Origin: Iris pallida
Lineage: Eukaryota > Streptophyta > Magnoliopsida > Asparagales > Iridaceae
Reading direction: 5' to 3'
Length of the DNA stretch: 64,000 nt
NCBI GenBank assembly: GCA_029216955.1
Contig: JANAVB010015600.1
Location: 28,976,778-29,040,777, forward strand
The notes below the pieces were generated by a model. It was not told the DNA's origin. It saw only the letters and a program-made list of their open reading frames with translations, and searched no databases. A program made the position numbers and the translations under genes. Below are positions 22,371 to 32,797 of the stretch, one piece after another. Within the stretch, counting starts at the first letter, position 1. Each line of letters starts with the position of its first letter.

Positions 22371-22380
22371 CTATAAATAT
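22371..22380 (+). promoter_or_regulatory. TATA box of antisense unit D
   Basis: CTATAAATAT is a strong plant TATA match. The likely start of RNA is near 22405 (ACTCCTCAACA), which leaves a ~105-base leader before the ATG at 22513. Confidence 0.65.
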
Positions 22381-22512
22381 AGCAGAAATCTGAACATTTC
22401 TACTCCTCAACATAAAAATATCGTCTGGAGAAGCATCCAAGAAGATTAAGATTGCCTCAAAGGTTCAGAAAGGCACTAAAGAACGCCCTGCTGATCCAAT
22501 TCATCGAAGAAG

Positions 22513-22740
22513 ATGGAAGCAGGCGAAGGTTCGTCTGCACCCAAGCCACCAAGGGACATTCTGGACTTCCTGCTCGAACCAGGAAGGACTGAAGGAGAAG
22601 AATCCATGAGGATGGCCGCTTGCAAGTTTCTTGTGGGTTCCAGCAAGGAGATCCTCAGCTCTTTTGCTGATCACGTCTTCGAGAAGGATGGTAGTGGCCC
22701 ACGTCCAAATGTAGAAAAGGATGATAGTGATCTTCCTTAA
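22513..22740 (+). CDS. Small antisense protein D (75 residues), unknown
   Basis: A 75-codon frame starting MEAGEGSSAPKPPRDILDF, with EESMRMAACKFLVGSSKEI and an acidic tail ending DDSDLP. No signal peptide or membrane segment is seen. The promoter is the best of the three: six tandem motifs, then a TATA box, then a ~105-base leader. It converges with pol, whose stop is at 22822. The EESMRMA..FL segment resembles one in protein A, so the two may be distant copies. It could be a DNA- or protein-binding accessory factor, but nothing shows this. Confidence 0.5.
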   Translation: MEAGEGSSAPKPPRDILDFLLEPGRTEGEESMRMAACKFLVGSSKEILSSFADHVFEKDGSGPRPNVEKDDSDLP

Positions 22741-22821
22741 TATCATGTATCATCATTCATGATTAAAAATAAAATAAAAATTTTATTTCTAAACATAAAA
22801 CTGTCTGATGATTACAAGCAT

Positions 22822-23759
22822 TTATACATAGTACTTTTTAAGGAATTTGCCATTAATAGGCATCAAGACTTTTCGACCATCCAATTCTGAGAGTTGATAA
22901 GCTCCATTTGAGAAAACTTTGCTCACAATATAGGGACCTTCCCACTTTGCGTCAAATTTGCCCTTGCTCATATGAGTCATAGTCATAGGACGTCTGACTG
23001 TTAGAACAAGTTCTCCTTTTGATACGATCGAGCTCTGACTTTCTTATTAAAAGCTCTTGAGATTCTAGCTTGATAGAATTCAATATTCTGTTGAGCAGAT
23101 AATCGCTTTTCATCCAGAGCTTCTAATTCCTGAAGTCGAAGACGATCATTATTTTCAGCAGTGAGTTCATTAGCGATTGCTATCCTTAAAGAAGGAATTT
23201 GAATCTCTAATGGAAGAACAGCTTCGCAACCATACACCAGAGAGAAGGGTGTACATTTGGTAGCATTACGAACTGTAGTGCGATAAGCCCACAAACATTC
23301 ACCGAGCTTCTCACTCCAATTACGTTTGTTAGTAGAGACAAACTTCTTTAGGAGTTTGATGATAGTCTTGTTGAAAGCTTCTGCTAATCCATCAGCTGTC
23401 GGATTATATGCGGTAGAAGCCACATTGTTGATCCGATGGTCGTCGCAGAATCGAGTAAATTTCTGACTGACGAACTGTGGTCCGTTATCATGAATAATGC
23501 GTCGAGGAACACCAAATTTGTAGATGACATGATGCTTAATAAAGCTGATGACATTGGACGTCTTAACTTCAGATAAAGGAATGGCTTCGGCCCATTTGGA
23601 GAAGTAATCGGTTATTACAAGAATAAACCGATGACCCTTGGATGACGGCGAATTGATCGGGCCGATAATGTCCATGCCCCAAGCTTCGAAGGGCCATGAC
23701 GCTGCCGTTGGATGTAGAAACTCCGAGGGTTGATGAATAAATCTGTATGGATTTGACAC
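22822..23759 (-). pseudogene. Tat integrase, core and C-terminus
   Basis: Integrase joins element DNA to the genome. This frame carries the catalytic core: WGMDIIGPINSP (Asp), IIHDNGPQFVS (Asp) and NPTADGLAEAFNKTI (Glu), with normal spacing. It is out of frame with the zinc-binding part upstream, the break lying near 23755. A second shift near 23010 moves the C-terminal part, which has KWEGPYIVSKVF, GAYQLSELDG and NGKFLKKYYV ending at 22822. It is the last domain of the polyprotein; no env-like sense ORF follows. Confidence 0.88.
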
Positions 23760-26700
23760 GCTTTACACTTCTTTGCATATTCGATGGCGTCTGATACCAT
23801 AGTGGGCCAATAATAACCCATACGTCGAATACGGTCTTGAAGTTTTGGTCCAGGCTGATGTGCTCCACAAATTCCATCATGTGCTTCGCGAATAATTTGT
23901 TGAGCCTCGTCACCGGCAACACATCGAAGAAGTAAACCATCATAAGCTCGACGATATAAGGTCTTTGTTGTATGATTGTAATAGAATCTGAGTGATCGTC
24001 GTCTGATAGATGCTGCCTCACTCGAATCATCTGGAAGAATATCATACAATACGAAATCTAAGAAAGGAAGTCTCCAATCTTTATCCGTATTTTGATTCTC
24101 GGCCGAATTACTGAAGATAAATTCCATGCTGGAATCAGAAGAAGATGACATCGATTTACGACTGAATCCAAATCCTCTTGTTGTGTTGACGTCATGAGAT
24201 GTTGATCCTTCAATGTCAACTAGAAGTCCTAGGGTCAGGTTATTTTCGAGATGAAATAATTCTCGATTGCGAACAACAATCATTTGTTGCCGTCTAACCG
24301 GAATAGCCAACACCGTCGTAAGATTGGCAAGAGCATCAGCTTCTGTGTTACATGCTCGCCTGACATGTTCAATGAAGAATTCTTCAAAGGAAGAAACCAT
24401 AGATATAGCTGATCTATGATAAGGAACCAGATCTTGATGGCGAACTTCATAAGTACCCCTTATCTGATTGACAATGAGTTTAGAGTCTCCATATGCCTCC
24501 AAATATTGAATATTCAGATGTTTAGCGAGTTGAAGACCAATAAGCAGTGCATTATACTTAGCTACATTGTTTGAACATGGTTGATCAAGAGAATAGGCTC
24601 TTTGGATAGTAAGACCTTCTGGCGATACAAGAACGATTCCAACTCCAGCGACAATATCACCATTAGGACCAATTCTTGAAGCTCCATCAAAGAATAGACG
24701 CCAAGTAGGATCTTCTTCAGTAATTTGATTCGAATCTAGGACTTCATCTGGGATTTCATCATAGAGTTTTGAATTTTCTGGAATTGAGTGAGCAGCCAGA
24801 AAATCAGCTAAAGCTTGTCCTTTGACTGATTTCTGAGGAATATAATGCATGTCATACTGAGCAAGTAGAATTCCCCAATTAGCCAGTCGAGAATTCAAAA
24901 TACTGGGTTTCTTCATCATGATCCGTATAGGATTGATCCTGGAGATGACATGAATAGTCTGGCCCATGATATAATGTCGTGTCTTTTGGACAGCGAACAT
25001 CAAGGCTAGACATTCTTTTTCGACCGGTGAATATCGAGGTTCAGCTCCGGTCATAGTGCGACTGAGATAATAAATGGCTTGTTCATGACCATTTTGATTC
25101 TTTTGAGCGAGTAATGCACCCAGTGAATGACTCATTGCTCGAGTATATAGGAGGAATGGAATTCCTGAAACGGGAGGTACCAATACTGGAGGGCTCATCA
25201 GATATTGTTTTATATCATCGAATGCTTTCTGACATTCATCATTCCAGACAAAAGAGACACCTTTCTTCATAAGTTTGTTGAATGGTCTGCAGCGTCCTGA
25301 TAAATTAGAGATGAATCTCCTGATATAAGCGATTCTTCCTTGAAATCCTCGTAGCTCTTTTAAGGTGCGTGGAGGACGCATCTCTTGGATGGCTTTGATC
25401 TTCTCGGGATCCACGTGTATACCTTTAGCGGTAATGACGAAGCCGAGAAATTTACCACTAGAGACGCCTAAGAAGGACTTAGTAGGGTTCATCTTTAATT
25501 GATGCTTACGCATTAGATCAAAAATAGTCTTCAAATCTTGGATGTGATCCTCCTTTTGTCGACTTTTAACTGCAATATCATCAACGTAGCATTCGACTGT
25601 TTTTTGCAGATGTTCACGGAATATAGTGCTCATAGCTCGTTGATAAGTTGCTCCTGCATTCTTGAGACCAAATGGCATAACTGTATAACAGTATGTACCA
25701 ATCGGCGTTCTGAAAGAAGTGTGCTTCTCGTCATCTGGAAACATTTTAATCTGATTGTACCCAGAATACCCGTCCATGAATGACATCCATTCAAATCCAC
25801 AGGTATTATCGATCATGACATCAGTGATTGGTAGAGGGAATTCGTCTTTAGGACATGCCGCATTAAGATCGCGGAAGTCTATGCATACTCTGATTTTGCC
25901 AGTCTTTTTAAGGACAGGAACTATGTTAGCCACCCAATCGGGATGTTGTTCCTCTCTAATAAACCCGGAGGTAATGAGTTTATTGACTTCAGCTTCAATT
26001 TCATCCATAATGTCTGGACGAAATCGTCGTTGTTGTTGTTTGACCGGTTTAGCATTCGGCAAGATATTGAGCTTGTGAGTTACAATTTGGGGATCAAGCC
26101 CTGGCATATCTTCATAACTCCAAGCGAAGACGTCGATGTAATCACGAATGAGTTTGATCATGTCTTGCTTATCAGTTTCTGAAAGACTTTCACTGATGAA
26201 TATTGGTTTGGGAGATCCCTCTTCACCAACATCTATTTGAACAAGCTTATCTTCAGTCGGAGGTTCTTTTTGCTCGAAACGGAACTCCCATTGATTATCT
26301 AACCTTTGGGCCCATTGTTCTGATTCAGGTGAAATTTTAAATTCTTCTTCGTCTTCATCACTTTCTTCAGAACGGTCAATAGAAACCATGTTGGAAGACA
26401 GAATGTTGCAGTAGAAATCATCGATACTCGTATCGGAATCCCAAGAAGTGGTACTAGAAGAATCAGATCTCTTATCTTCGTCAGATTCAGGATCTTCATG
26501 GATAATATTGATAAAAGGAGCAGGAGCAATATAGCCCAATCCGCATTTTGTCCTTCTATATTTCAGAGGAGGAATACGAACAGGCATTTTTCTTCCTTTT
26601 CCACTATTGAGGCCAGTCCTGAAGTCATAGTCCATATTTTTGATGATGTCTTTAGATTGCTGACTATAACGACATAGTTGTAATCTTCCAGTATCATTAT

Positions 26701-27955
26701 TTCTGTCATCATCTTCTAAATCAGAAGGACTTTGGGGCCCTTTGTAGAAGAATATTGGAATGTCTCCTGGCTTTCTGCTGGGAACTAGGAAGTATGAAGA
26801 TTGTACAGGTTCTAGGGATACATCTGTATGAACAGTCTGTACAACTCCAATGGTTATTGTGTTCAAGTCATCTAACAAATGTAAATAACTATGAACATAA
26901 TTACACACATCAGCGTACTGCAGAGATGGAGACTTTTTATTGAATGTAAAAGCAGCAATATTTACATTGGGAGAAGGCTGAGCCTTAGAGATTTTAGCCA
27001 AGTCAATGACTAAAGGGGGAGAAGAAGAAGAAGTTTTGTTTCGATTAAGATCGATAACAAATGGCTCAGAAGAGGTGAGCTCCCTTGAAACTTGAGATGG
27101 AAGAGTAGTCCGTCCTCCAACAGGAATGATCAGAGTATCTTGAGTAGATGACTGAGATAGTGGAGAGATCCGTCCACTCACTGGAATGATTAAAGAACCT
27201 TCTCCAGAGAGTTTGGGAGATTGTTGCTGAGTAGCTCGACCTTTAACAGGGATTATTAAGGTCTCACTTTGTGAATCCTCTTTCTCCATGGCTTGTATGA
27301 TCCTTGTATACTCTTCTTTGTACATCCGGGAATCATTGAAATAAGCTTCAACCCCATGGAAGGGATTTATATCAGCAACTTCTTTTTGTACTCTTCCATT
27401 GCTGTCAATGTATTTAAAGCACTGATGAAGAGTAGAGGGAACCACATTATTTTCATGAAGAAAGGGCCTCCCCAGAAGAAGATTATAGGATCCCACGATC
27501 TCGATCACATAGAAAGTGACTTTAGATCTGAAATCACCTATCTGAAGCTTCAGATGAATCTTTCCCAAAGGCTCACTTTGGCTTTGATTGAATCCCAAGA
27601 TAGTAGTAACCGTCTTGGAAAGTTTGTAAAGAGGGATTTTTAATTCATCCAACAGACTCTTTGGCATTATGCTTATAGCAGACCCGGGATCAATTAGGAT
27701 ACGATCTATCTTCATTGTATCGATATAACCGGTGTAATAGAGAGGCCGATCATGTCGATTGTCTTCCAGTAGCATGTCGTCTTGTATAAAGGTGATATTT
27801 GGGATAATCTCCAGTACACTGTTGCAATGTAAGCAAGTGGCAGGTTCTGTATCTGGCTTCTTTAATTGAGCAAGACAAGAGTCAGCTTGAAGAAGTGCCT
27901 CACTTAACGTCTCCCGAGTCTCTTTGGAAAGACGTAAAAGTTCGAAGAGGGACAT
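23615..27955 (-). CDS. Tat polyprotein: protease, RT, two RNase H, integrase zinc domain
   Basis: A single open frame of 1446 codons. Protease is near residues 85-165 (RILIDPGSAISIMP, YNLLLGRPFLH), with Asp-Pro-Gly in place of Asp-Ser/Thr-Gly. Reverse transcriptase is near 640-820, with VCIDFRDLNAACPKD, MPFGLKNAGATYQ and the catalytic CYVDDIAVKS. A first RNase H (about 900-1040) lacks the usual first Asp (LLYTRAMSHSLGALLAQ), so it is degenerate. A second, archaeal-type RNase H (about 1085-1220) has LFFDGASRIGPNG and YGDSKLIVNQI. Its expected Ala-Glu-Tyr is NNVAKYNALL, so the catalytic Glu is Lys. The integrase zinc motif (H..H..CKACQIH) is near 1360-1400. The end is out of frame with the integrase core at 22822-23759. 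The double RNase H assigns the element to the Tat group. Confidence 0.93.
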   Translation of the reverse strand: MSLFELLRLSKETRETLSEALLQADSCLAQLKKPDTEPATCLHCNSVLEIIPNITFIQDDMLLEDNRHDRPLYYTGYIDTMKIDRILIDPGSAISIMPKSLLDELKIPLYKLSKTVTTILGFNQSQSEPLGKIHLKLQIGDFRSKVTFYVIEIVGSYNLLLGRPFLHENNVVPSTLHQCFKYIDSNGRVQKEVADINPFHGVEAYFNDSRMYKEEYTRIIQAMEKEDSQSETLIIPVKGRATQQQSPKLSGEGSLIIPVSGRISPLSQSSTQDTLIIPVGGRTTLPSQVSRELTSSEPFVIDLNRNKTSSSSPPLVIDLAKISKAQPSPNVNIAAFTFNKKSPSLQYADVCNYVHSYLHLLDDLNTITIGVVQTVHTDVSLEPVQSSYFLVPSRKPGDIPIFFYKGPQSPSDLEDDDRNNDTGRLQLCRYSQQSKDIIKNMDYDFRTGLNSGKGRKMPVRIPPLKYRRTKCGLGYIAPAPFINIIHEDPESDEDKRSDSSSTTSWDSDTSIDDFYCNILSSNMVSIDRSEESDEDEEEFKISPESEQWAQRLDNQWEFRFEQKEPPTEDKLVQIDVGEEGSPKPIFISESLSETDKQDMIKLIRDYIDVFAWSYEDMPGLDPQIVTHKLNILPNAKPVKQQQRRFRPDIMDEIEAEVNKLITSGFIREEQHPDWVANIVPVLKKTGKIRVCIDFRDLNAACPKDEFPLPITDVMIDNTCGFEWMSFMDGYSGYNQIKMFPDDEKHTSFRTPIGTYCYTVMPFGLKNAGATYQRAMSTIFREHLQKTVECYVDDIAVKSRQKEDHIQDLKTIFDLMRKHQLKMNPTKSFLGVSSGKFLGFVITAKGIHVDPEKIKAIQEMRPPRTLKELRGFQGRIAYIRRFISNLSGRCRPFNKLMKKGVSFVWNDECQKAFDDIKQYLMSPPVLVPPVSGIPFLLYTRAMSHSLGALLAQKNQNGHEQAIYYLSRTMTGAEPRYSPVEKECLALMFAVQKTRHYIMGQTIHVISRINPIRIMMKKPSILNSRLANWGILLAQYDMHYIPQKSVKGQALADFLAAHSIPENSKLYDEIPDEVLDSNQITEEDPTWRLFFDGASRIGPNGDIVAGVGIVLVSPEGLTIQRAYSLDQPCSNNVAKYNALLIGLQLAKHLNIQYLEAYGDSKLIVNQIRGTYEVRHQDLVPYHRSAISMVSSFEEFFIEHVRRACNTEADALANLTTVLAIPVRRQQMIVVRNRELFHLENNLTLGLLVDIEGSTSHDVNTTRGFGFSRKSMSSSSDSSMEFIFSNSAENQNTDKDWRLPFLDFVLYDILPDDSSEAASIRRRSLRFYYNHTTKTLYRRAYDGLLLRCVAGDEAQQIIREAHDGICGAHQPGPKLQDRIRRMGYYWPTMVSDAIEYAKKCKACQIHTDLFINPRSFYIQRQRHGPSKLGAWTLSARSIRRHPRVIGLFL

Positions 27956-30900
27956 TCTAGCTGGAGTATTAGCAAGTTAAGCTAGAATGTCGAAATTATA
28001 AGGCTTCTGAAGTCCAAGAGGAGAGGACTTCTTGATTGGTTTATCAAACCGAGCCTGTTGTTTGCCTTTCTCCAGAGCTGTGGGCTTGGAAGGAGTAGAT
28101 TCAACTGGTGTGGTTGAAGGAACAGGTGCAGTAGATGATTCTTCTTCAGGAGGTACATTGGGAGCTTCTTTGTCAGCTGGAGGGATATCAGTAGGATCTT
28201 CAGGATTCTTAGAATAATCCTTTAGATAAGGTTTTCCCGTTCGAGTAGCACTAACAAGTGCTTCTCTTTTTCTTTTGGCTCTGTGTCAGAGGTAGATCCG
28301 AGAGAAGTCATATGACATGACTTAATCTTTCCAACCTTCTTGGACTTTCGAGATGTAGTCTTTTGAGGAGAAGGAGATTCAAAATCTGCCACTAGATCAG
28401 GATGAATCCACATGATTTCTCCAGTTTCCAAAGTGATTGGCACCAATCCTTCAGACTGTGGAAGAGGAATATTCACTATCTCAAGAGTTGCCTTGGGAAT
28501 AGGAACGATCCCACTTTCAAGGAGTTGAGGAGGGAAATCTCCGAATTGCATAGAGACGACGTTGGAGGTGACGGTCTTCTCTTTTGGAGTAAGGGAGATA
28601 GCTCCAGATTTAATCATTTCTTGGATCTTTACTTTCAGTACATAACATGTACGAATTGTGTGACCCAACATTCTATGGTATGGACAGTATTTGGGATGAT
28701 CTGTCTTACCAGCTTCATCAGGTTTCTTGATCTCAAGTAATTATATTTTATTATCTTTCAGCAGACATTCAAAAATACCAAGGACATCATCGTCGTCAAA
28801 AGAATATTCTTCTTTGGGGCGAGGTGTTCTTGATTGTTGAGTTGTAGAGGCAGGAGCTTGAACAGTTGATGGATATTTGCTTTGAAGATTAACTTCAAGA
28901 GTTTCTTTTCCCTTGCGAACATTATTTTTATTGTTAGCACCTTGACCTGTTTCTTTGGGAGTCATCTGCACTCCTAAGCCTTTGAAGGTTTCAGCACTAA
29001 TTTCTGCAGCTTTGGCACTGACTATGAAAGAAGGCCAGTCTTGAAATTGGGTGGATCCTGTCCACATGCTGATGATTGGCAACAAGTTTGATTTGCACGT
29101 GTCAATGGTGACAGCATCAGAAGTTCCAAGAGGCATCTTCAGAGCTTCTCTTCGAAACCGTTCAATGTAATCCTCTGTAGTTTCATTATTTTTCTGCTTG
29201 ATTCTAATAAGAGCAGACATAGTCATGTCATTGAGCCCTTCATAGAACCATTCAAGAAATATCTGTTTAAAAACCGGCAAATGAAGTAATGCACCCATAT
29301 GGGAGACTTCTATACCATTCATAAGCAGTTCCCTTGAGACATCCAATAAATACCCGAGTAAGGAGGGCATCACTTGGTTGCAACTGGTCAGCCATCACTT
29401 CAAAGTAATTAATAAACTGACTTGGAGAAGTGGTTCCATCATAGAATGAGATAGTAGGAGGCTTGTATTTAGGAGGATAAGATACTTGCTTCCATTCTAT
29501 CGGATAAGGTAGCTTGATACCTAACCTTTGTAAATCATCCTTCTGTTTGAATGCCTCGAATTGAGTTTTGAGATTCCTCAATTCATCATTAACAACTCCG
29601 GAGGATTGTGGAGTTGTAGCTTGTGGAGAATAGTTGGAAGGAGGAACAACATTGTAAGCACTACCCCCCAGCTCCAGAGAGACTAGGATTTGGTTGAGCT
29701 GGTCCAGGAGTATTGGACTGGACTGCTGGAGGAACATGTACTGGACTTACACCAGTGTCAATTGGTGTAGCTTCTGGTACAGTCTGTTGATTTTGCAGTT
29801 GGGCTGCCATGAGTTCATACATCGACTTCATATTATCAGCCATAGACCTCATTTGCTGTTCCAAAGAAGCAATTCTTTGTTCTTGAGGAGTCATGGAAGA
29901 AGAAGGTTCGTTAGTGTTCCCATCAACCATATATGTTGTGACTGTACGAGGGATTATTGATGAACTTGTGGATATTGTATGCTCTGAATCGCTGCTTCGT
30001 GCATCAAAGTCATTTAAAGGAGAACTACCCCCAGTAGGAAGAGGTAGGAAGTTAGATTCTCCAAGGAATTCAGAATCATCTTCAGAGATCAAATTTCTTT
30101 GACTAGAAGCTAAGACTCTTGCTCTGGTGTTTCTATATACTCCATCTGGACTATCAGCTCTACCCCCGGTATCTCGAGAGGTCATGTTGACAGAAGCAAA
30201 CAAAGGTTCATCTTCATCAGGCATAGGTTCACACTGAATTCGATTGAAGACAGATTGTCGTTTAGTTTGACATCTGCATTGCATTGTAACTCTTGGCTGG
30301 AAGTCACATTCATGATCAGTATGGTCCTGAACCATTGATTGACATCTGCATTGAATTATGACTCTTGGATAGAAGTCACATTCAGCATGATCCTTTGACA
30401 CAGAATCACTCCTTCTCTTCTGTTGAAGATATTCTCGTAAATCTGTTTGTGAAGATTGAGGAGTATATTTCCTGTTCTTGGGTCTTGATGGCTCTTGATT
30501 ATATAGAGAATGATTAATATGAGCCACATAGTTTCTTGCATACTCTGCATCTGGATCTCTTATCCTTGTTTCCAACTGGTATAGTTTCTTAACACCAGAA
30601 GTGTTCAGTTTTGTTCTTAGATCAGTTGTAGGTAACACATTAGTTTTGGAAACATGGAGTTGTTCTTCCATTGATCTGGATATTTGCAGAGAAGGAAGAA
30701 TTGAACCATCCCTTTGATTAGGAGTTGGTAACAGACCCTCTTTTATGGAAAATTCTGTGCCCAATTTGAAGAAGTCATAGAAGAAGACACTAAGGAATGT
30801 TTCTTCTTAGACTCATTCAAGTTTTAAGACATAGAATGTCCAGAAGGAAGAGTAGTCAAAAGACCATCTCCTTTTCTTTGACTAACAAAAGTGTCAGTCA

Positions 30901-31764
30901 AAGCTGTTCCTGAAGTAAAAACTACAGGAGCAGAAGAAACAACTAAAGAGTTATTCCTTTTCGAAGGAACTTTGTGTGGAAGACCACCCCAGTTCCAGTA
31001 GAACTTGGTAAAGAAGAAGAGATAGCTAAAGAGCTATTCTTCTTAGATGAAATACACGCTGAAACAGACTTGGTTAAGGAACCAGTACTGTTAGCGTGAC
31101 TTTTGAATTTAAGAATACACGCTGGAACAGATTTGGCTAAGGAACCAGTACTGTCAGCGTGACTTTTAGGGGTGAAATTGCACGCTGGAGCAGATTTGGC
31201 TAAAGAGCCAGTACTGTCAGCGTAACTTTTGATTTAGGAAATACACGCTGGAACAGATTTGACTAAGGAGCCAGTACTGTCAACGTGATTTTTGGTTTTA
31301 GGGAGACACGTTGGAACAGATTTGGCTAAGGAGCCAGTACTGTCAGCATGACTTTTGGGATTGAATTTGCACGCTGGAACAGATTTGGCTAAGGAGCCAA
31401 TACTGTCAGCGTGACTTTTGGATGTGAGATTGCATACTGGAACAGACTTGGTTAAAGAACCAGTGCTGTCAGCATGACTTTTGAATGCTGTCATCTTCTA
31501 GCGCACAAGAGTGTGCGTGCTTGCAGTAGAGTTCTTGCCAGTGTTAGGAGTAGACACTGTGGCAGAGACTTCACCATTGACTACCGACTGATTCTTAGGG
31601 ACATAGACAGAGTGTCCCTTCGATTTGGCAGTGGTAATGGAGGCTGGAGTGGGCTTGCCACTCTTAGCCCGCTGCATTTCTTCATAGGCGAGTTGATCGA
31701 GTTTGATCGTCATCACCTTCTTCGTCGAGCCGATTGACGAAGAGTCGCATTGAGTTGTTGCCAT
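27956..31764 (-). pseudogene. Tat gag, broken
   Basis: Gag forms the particle. The likely start is the ATG at 31764 (MATTQCDSSS), 22 bases inside the primer site. A stop near 31498 ends the first frame. Then come a 21-residue repeat block, a long low-complexity region with frames at 30764-29661 (a predicted coil near EQRIASLEQQMRSMADNMKS), and the capsid part (29737-28741: FINYFEVMADQLQPSDALL, ETTEDYIERFRREAL). A single in-frame stop is near 28741, just before the zinc knuckle (YCPYHRMLGHTIRTCY, CX3H..H..C type). A frame change near 28222 follows. Several breaks show that this gag is dead. It is upstream of the protease at 27955. Confidence 0.85.
31050..31495 (-). repeat. 63-bp tandem repeat in gag (21 residues, about seven copies)
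   Basis: Each unit encodes a variant of KSHADSTGSLAKSVPAC plus four variable residues. Copies keep the reading frame (63 is a multiple of three). The strings CAGCGTGACTT and TCAGCGTGAC inside the unit also occur in the LTR (20080-20150). Confidence 0.88.
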
Positions 31765-31785
31765 CTCAGAAGAGGAGATGGTTTT

Positions 31786-31802
31786 CCCCAGCAGAGTCGC
31801 CA
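31786..31802 (-). other. Tat primer-binding site
   Basis: On the minus strand TGGCGACTCTGCTGGGG begins three bases inside the 5' LTR. It is not the initiator-Met type. From memory this sequence is used by Ogre/Tat-type elements and pairs with a tRNA-Arg; the tRNA identity should be treated as tentative. Confidence 0.75.
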
Positions 31803-31805
31803 ATT

Positions 31806-32792
31806 TGTTTTCCATAAAGAAATTCTCTTTATTTGTTGTGTTTCTAGGAAAATTACAACTGTGGAAATCCGATCTAGAAGACGATCGCTTTATCCCTTGG
31901 ACTATGCGAAGAAGAAAAGCTCTCAAAATTTTGACAGTAGATAACTATGTATCTGTACATGAATGAGAAAAAGAACTCTATTTATAGAGTCAAAAATAAA
32001 ACTGAAAAGATAACTGTCTTCACAGCCTGTGCTTAGTTGAAAATCATGCAGGATTTAGCATACGCAAGGTTGTGAGCAGTTACTGGACGTGGCCTGTAAC
32101 TGTTGGACACATGGCGATCATGCATGAGTCGTGTGCAAGTTACAGGACACATAGGCGAGAGATCAGTGGCATGGCTGCCACATACTCCAATTTGATGAAA
32201 TCCACGCAGACTTGTTGAAGACGAAATCCACGCAAACTCGGTGTAGAAAGCTTCAAAATCTACGCAAACTTGGGGCAAGAAGCTTCAGGATCCACGCAGA
32301 CTCGAAGTAAGAAGCTTCAAAATCCACGCAGACTTGAGGAAGAAAACTTCCGAATCTACGCAAACTTGAGGTGAAAAACTCAAAGATACACGCAGACTTG
32401 ATATAGGACTGCCAGCTGTCTTGATTTGGCGTGTCTTGACTGACACAAAATCTCTGACAGTGATTGCTTTGTCAGTCGCATTAAATGACAAGAAACCCTT
32501 TTTGGTACGCCAACTTGATGAAGGCTGAGTCTTGCTGAAGAAGATTTCGAAAATCACGCAATAGACGGTTGTGATCTCTCGAATTCTGTGCATACGTGGC
32601 ATACGAAGAGACATTCTTCGACTGTCGTGCTGTCAGTCATAATGACTCTCTGACAAATGATGAGCTGTTCCCCAGCGTGATTTGTAAATATTGTCTGGAT
32701 CAACTGAGCGTGACTCTGTCCTGATCAACTCAGCGTGACTACTGGACTTGTTCTGATCAACTCAGCATGACTGTCATTTTTAAAGGCCTACA
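31806..32792 (-). repeat. Tat 5' LTR (987 bp)
   Basis: Uninterrupted partner of 9844-10560 plus 19906-20168. It contains the same ~39-bp CCACGCARACTTG repeats. The string AACTTGATGAAGGCTGAG near 32515 is the empty target of the CACTA insertion in the other LTR. Confidence 0.95.
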
Positions 32793-32797
32793 GTGAT

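Larger units (their letters stand above)
9844..32792 (-). mobile_element. Tat-lineage Ty3/gypsy retrotransposon, nested and itself split
   Basis: LTR ends TGTTTTCC...CCTACA are present on both sides. The target duplication is GTGAT (9839-9843 and 32793-32797). Genes run on the minus strand: gag, then protease, reverse transcriptase, degenerate RNase H, a second RNase H and integrase. The second RNase H after the first marks the Tat group. Without the CACTA insertion the element is ~13.6 kb. Between pol and the 3' LTR is a ~2.6-kb region with plus-strand small units. Gag and integrase carry frameshifts and stops, so this copy is not autonomous. Confidence 0.92.

Noticed and set aside
31498..31926. 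142-residue frame starting inside the Tat 5' LTR
   Set aside because: The part before 31764 is LTR and primer site; the gag start is better placed at 31764.
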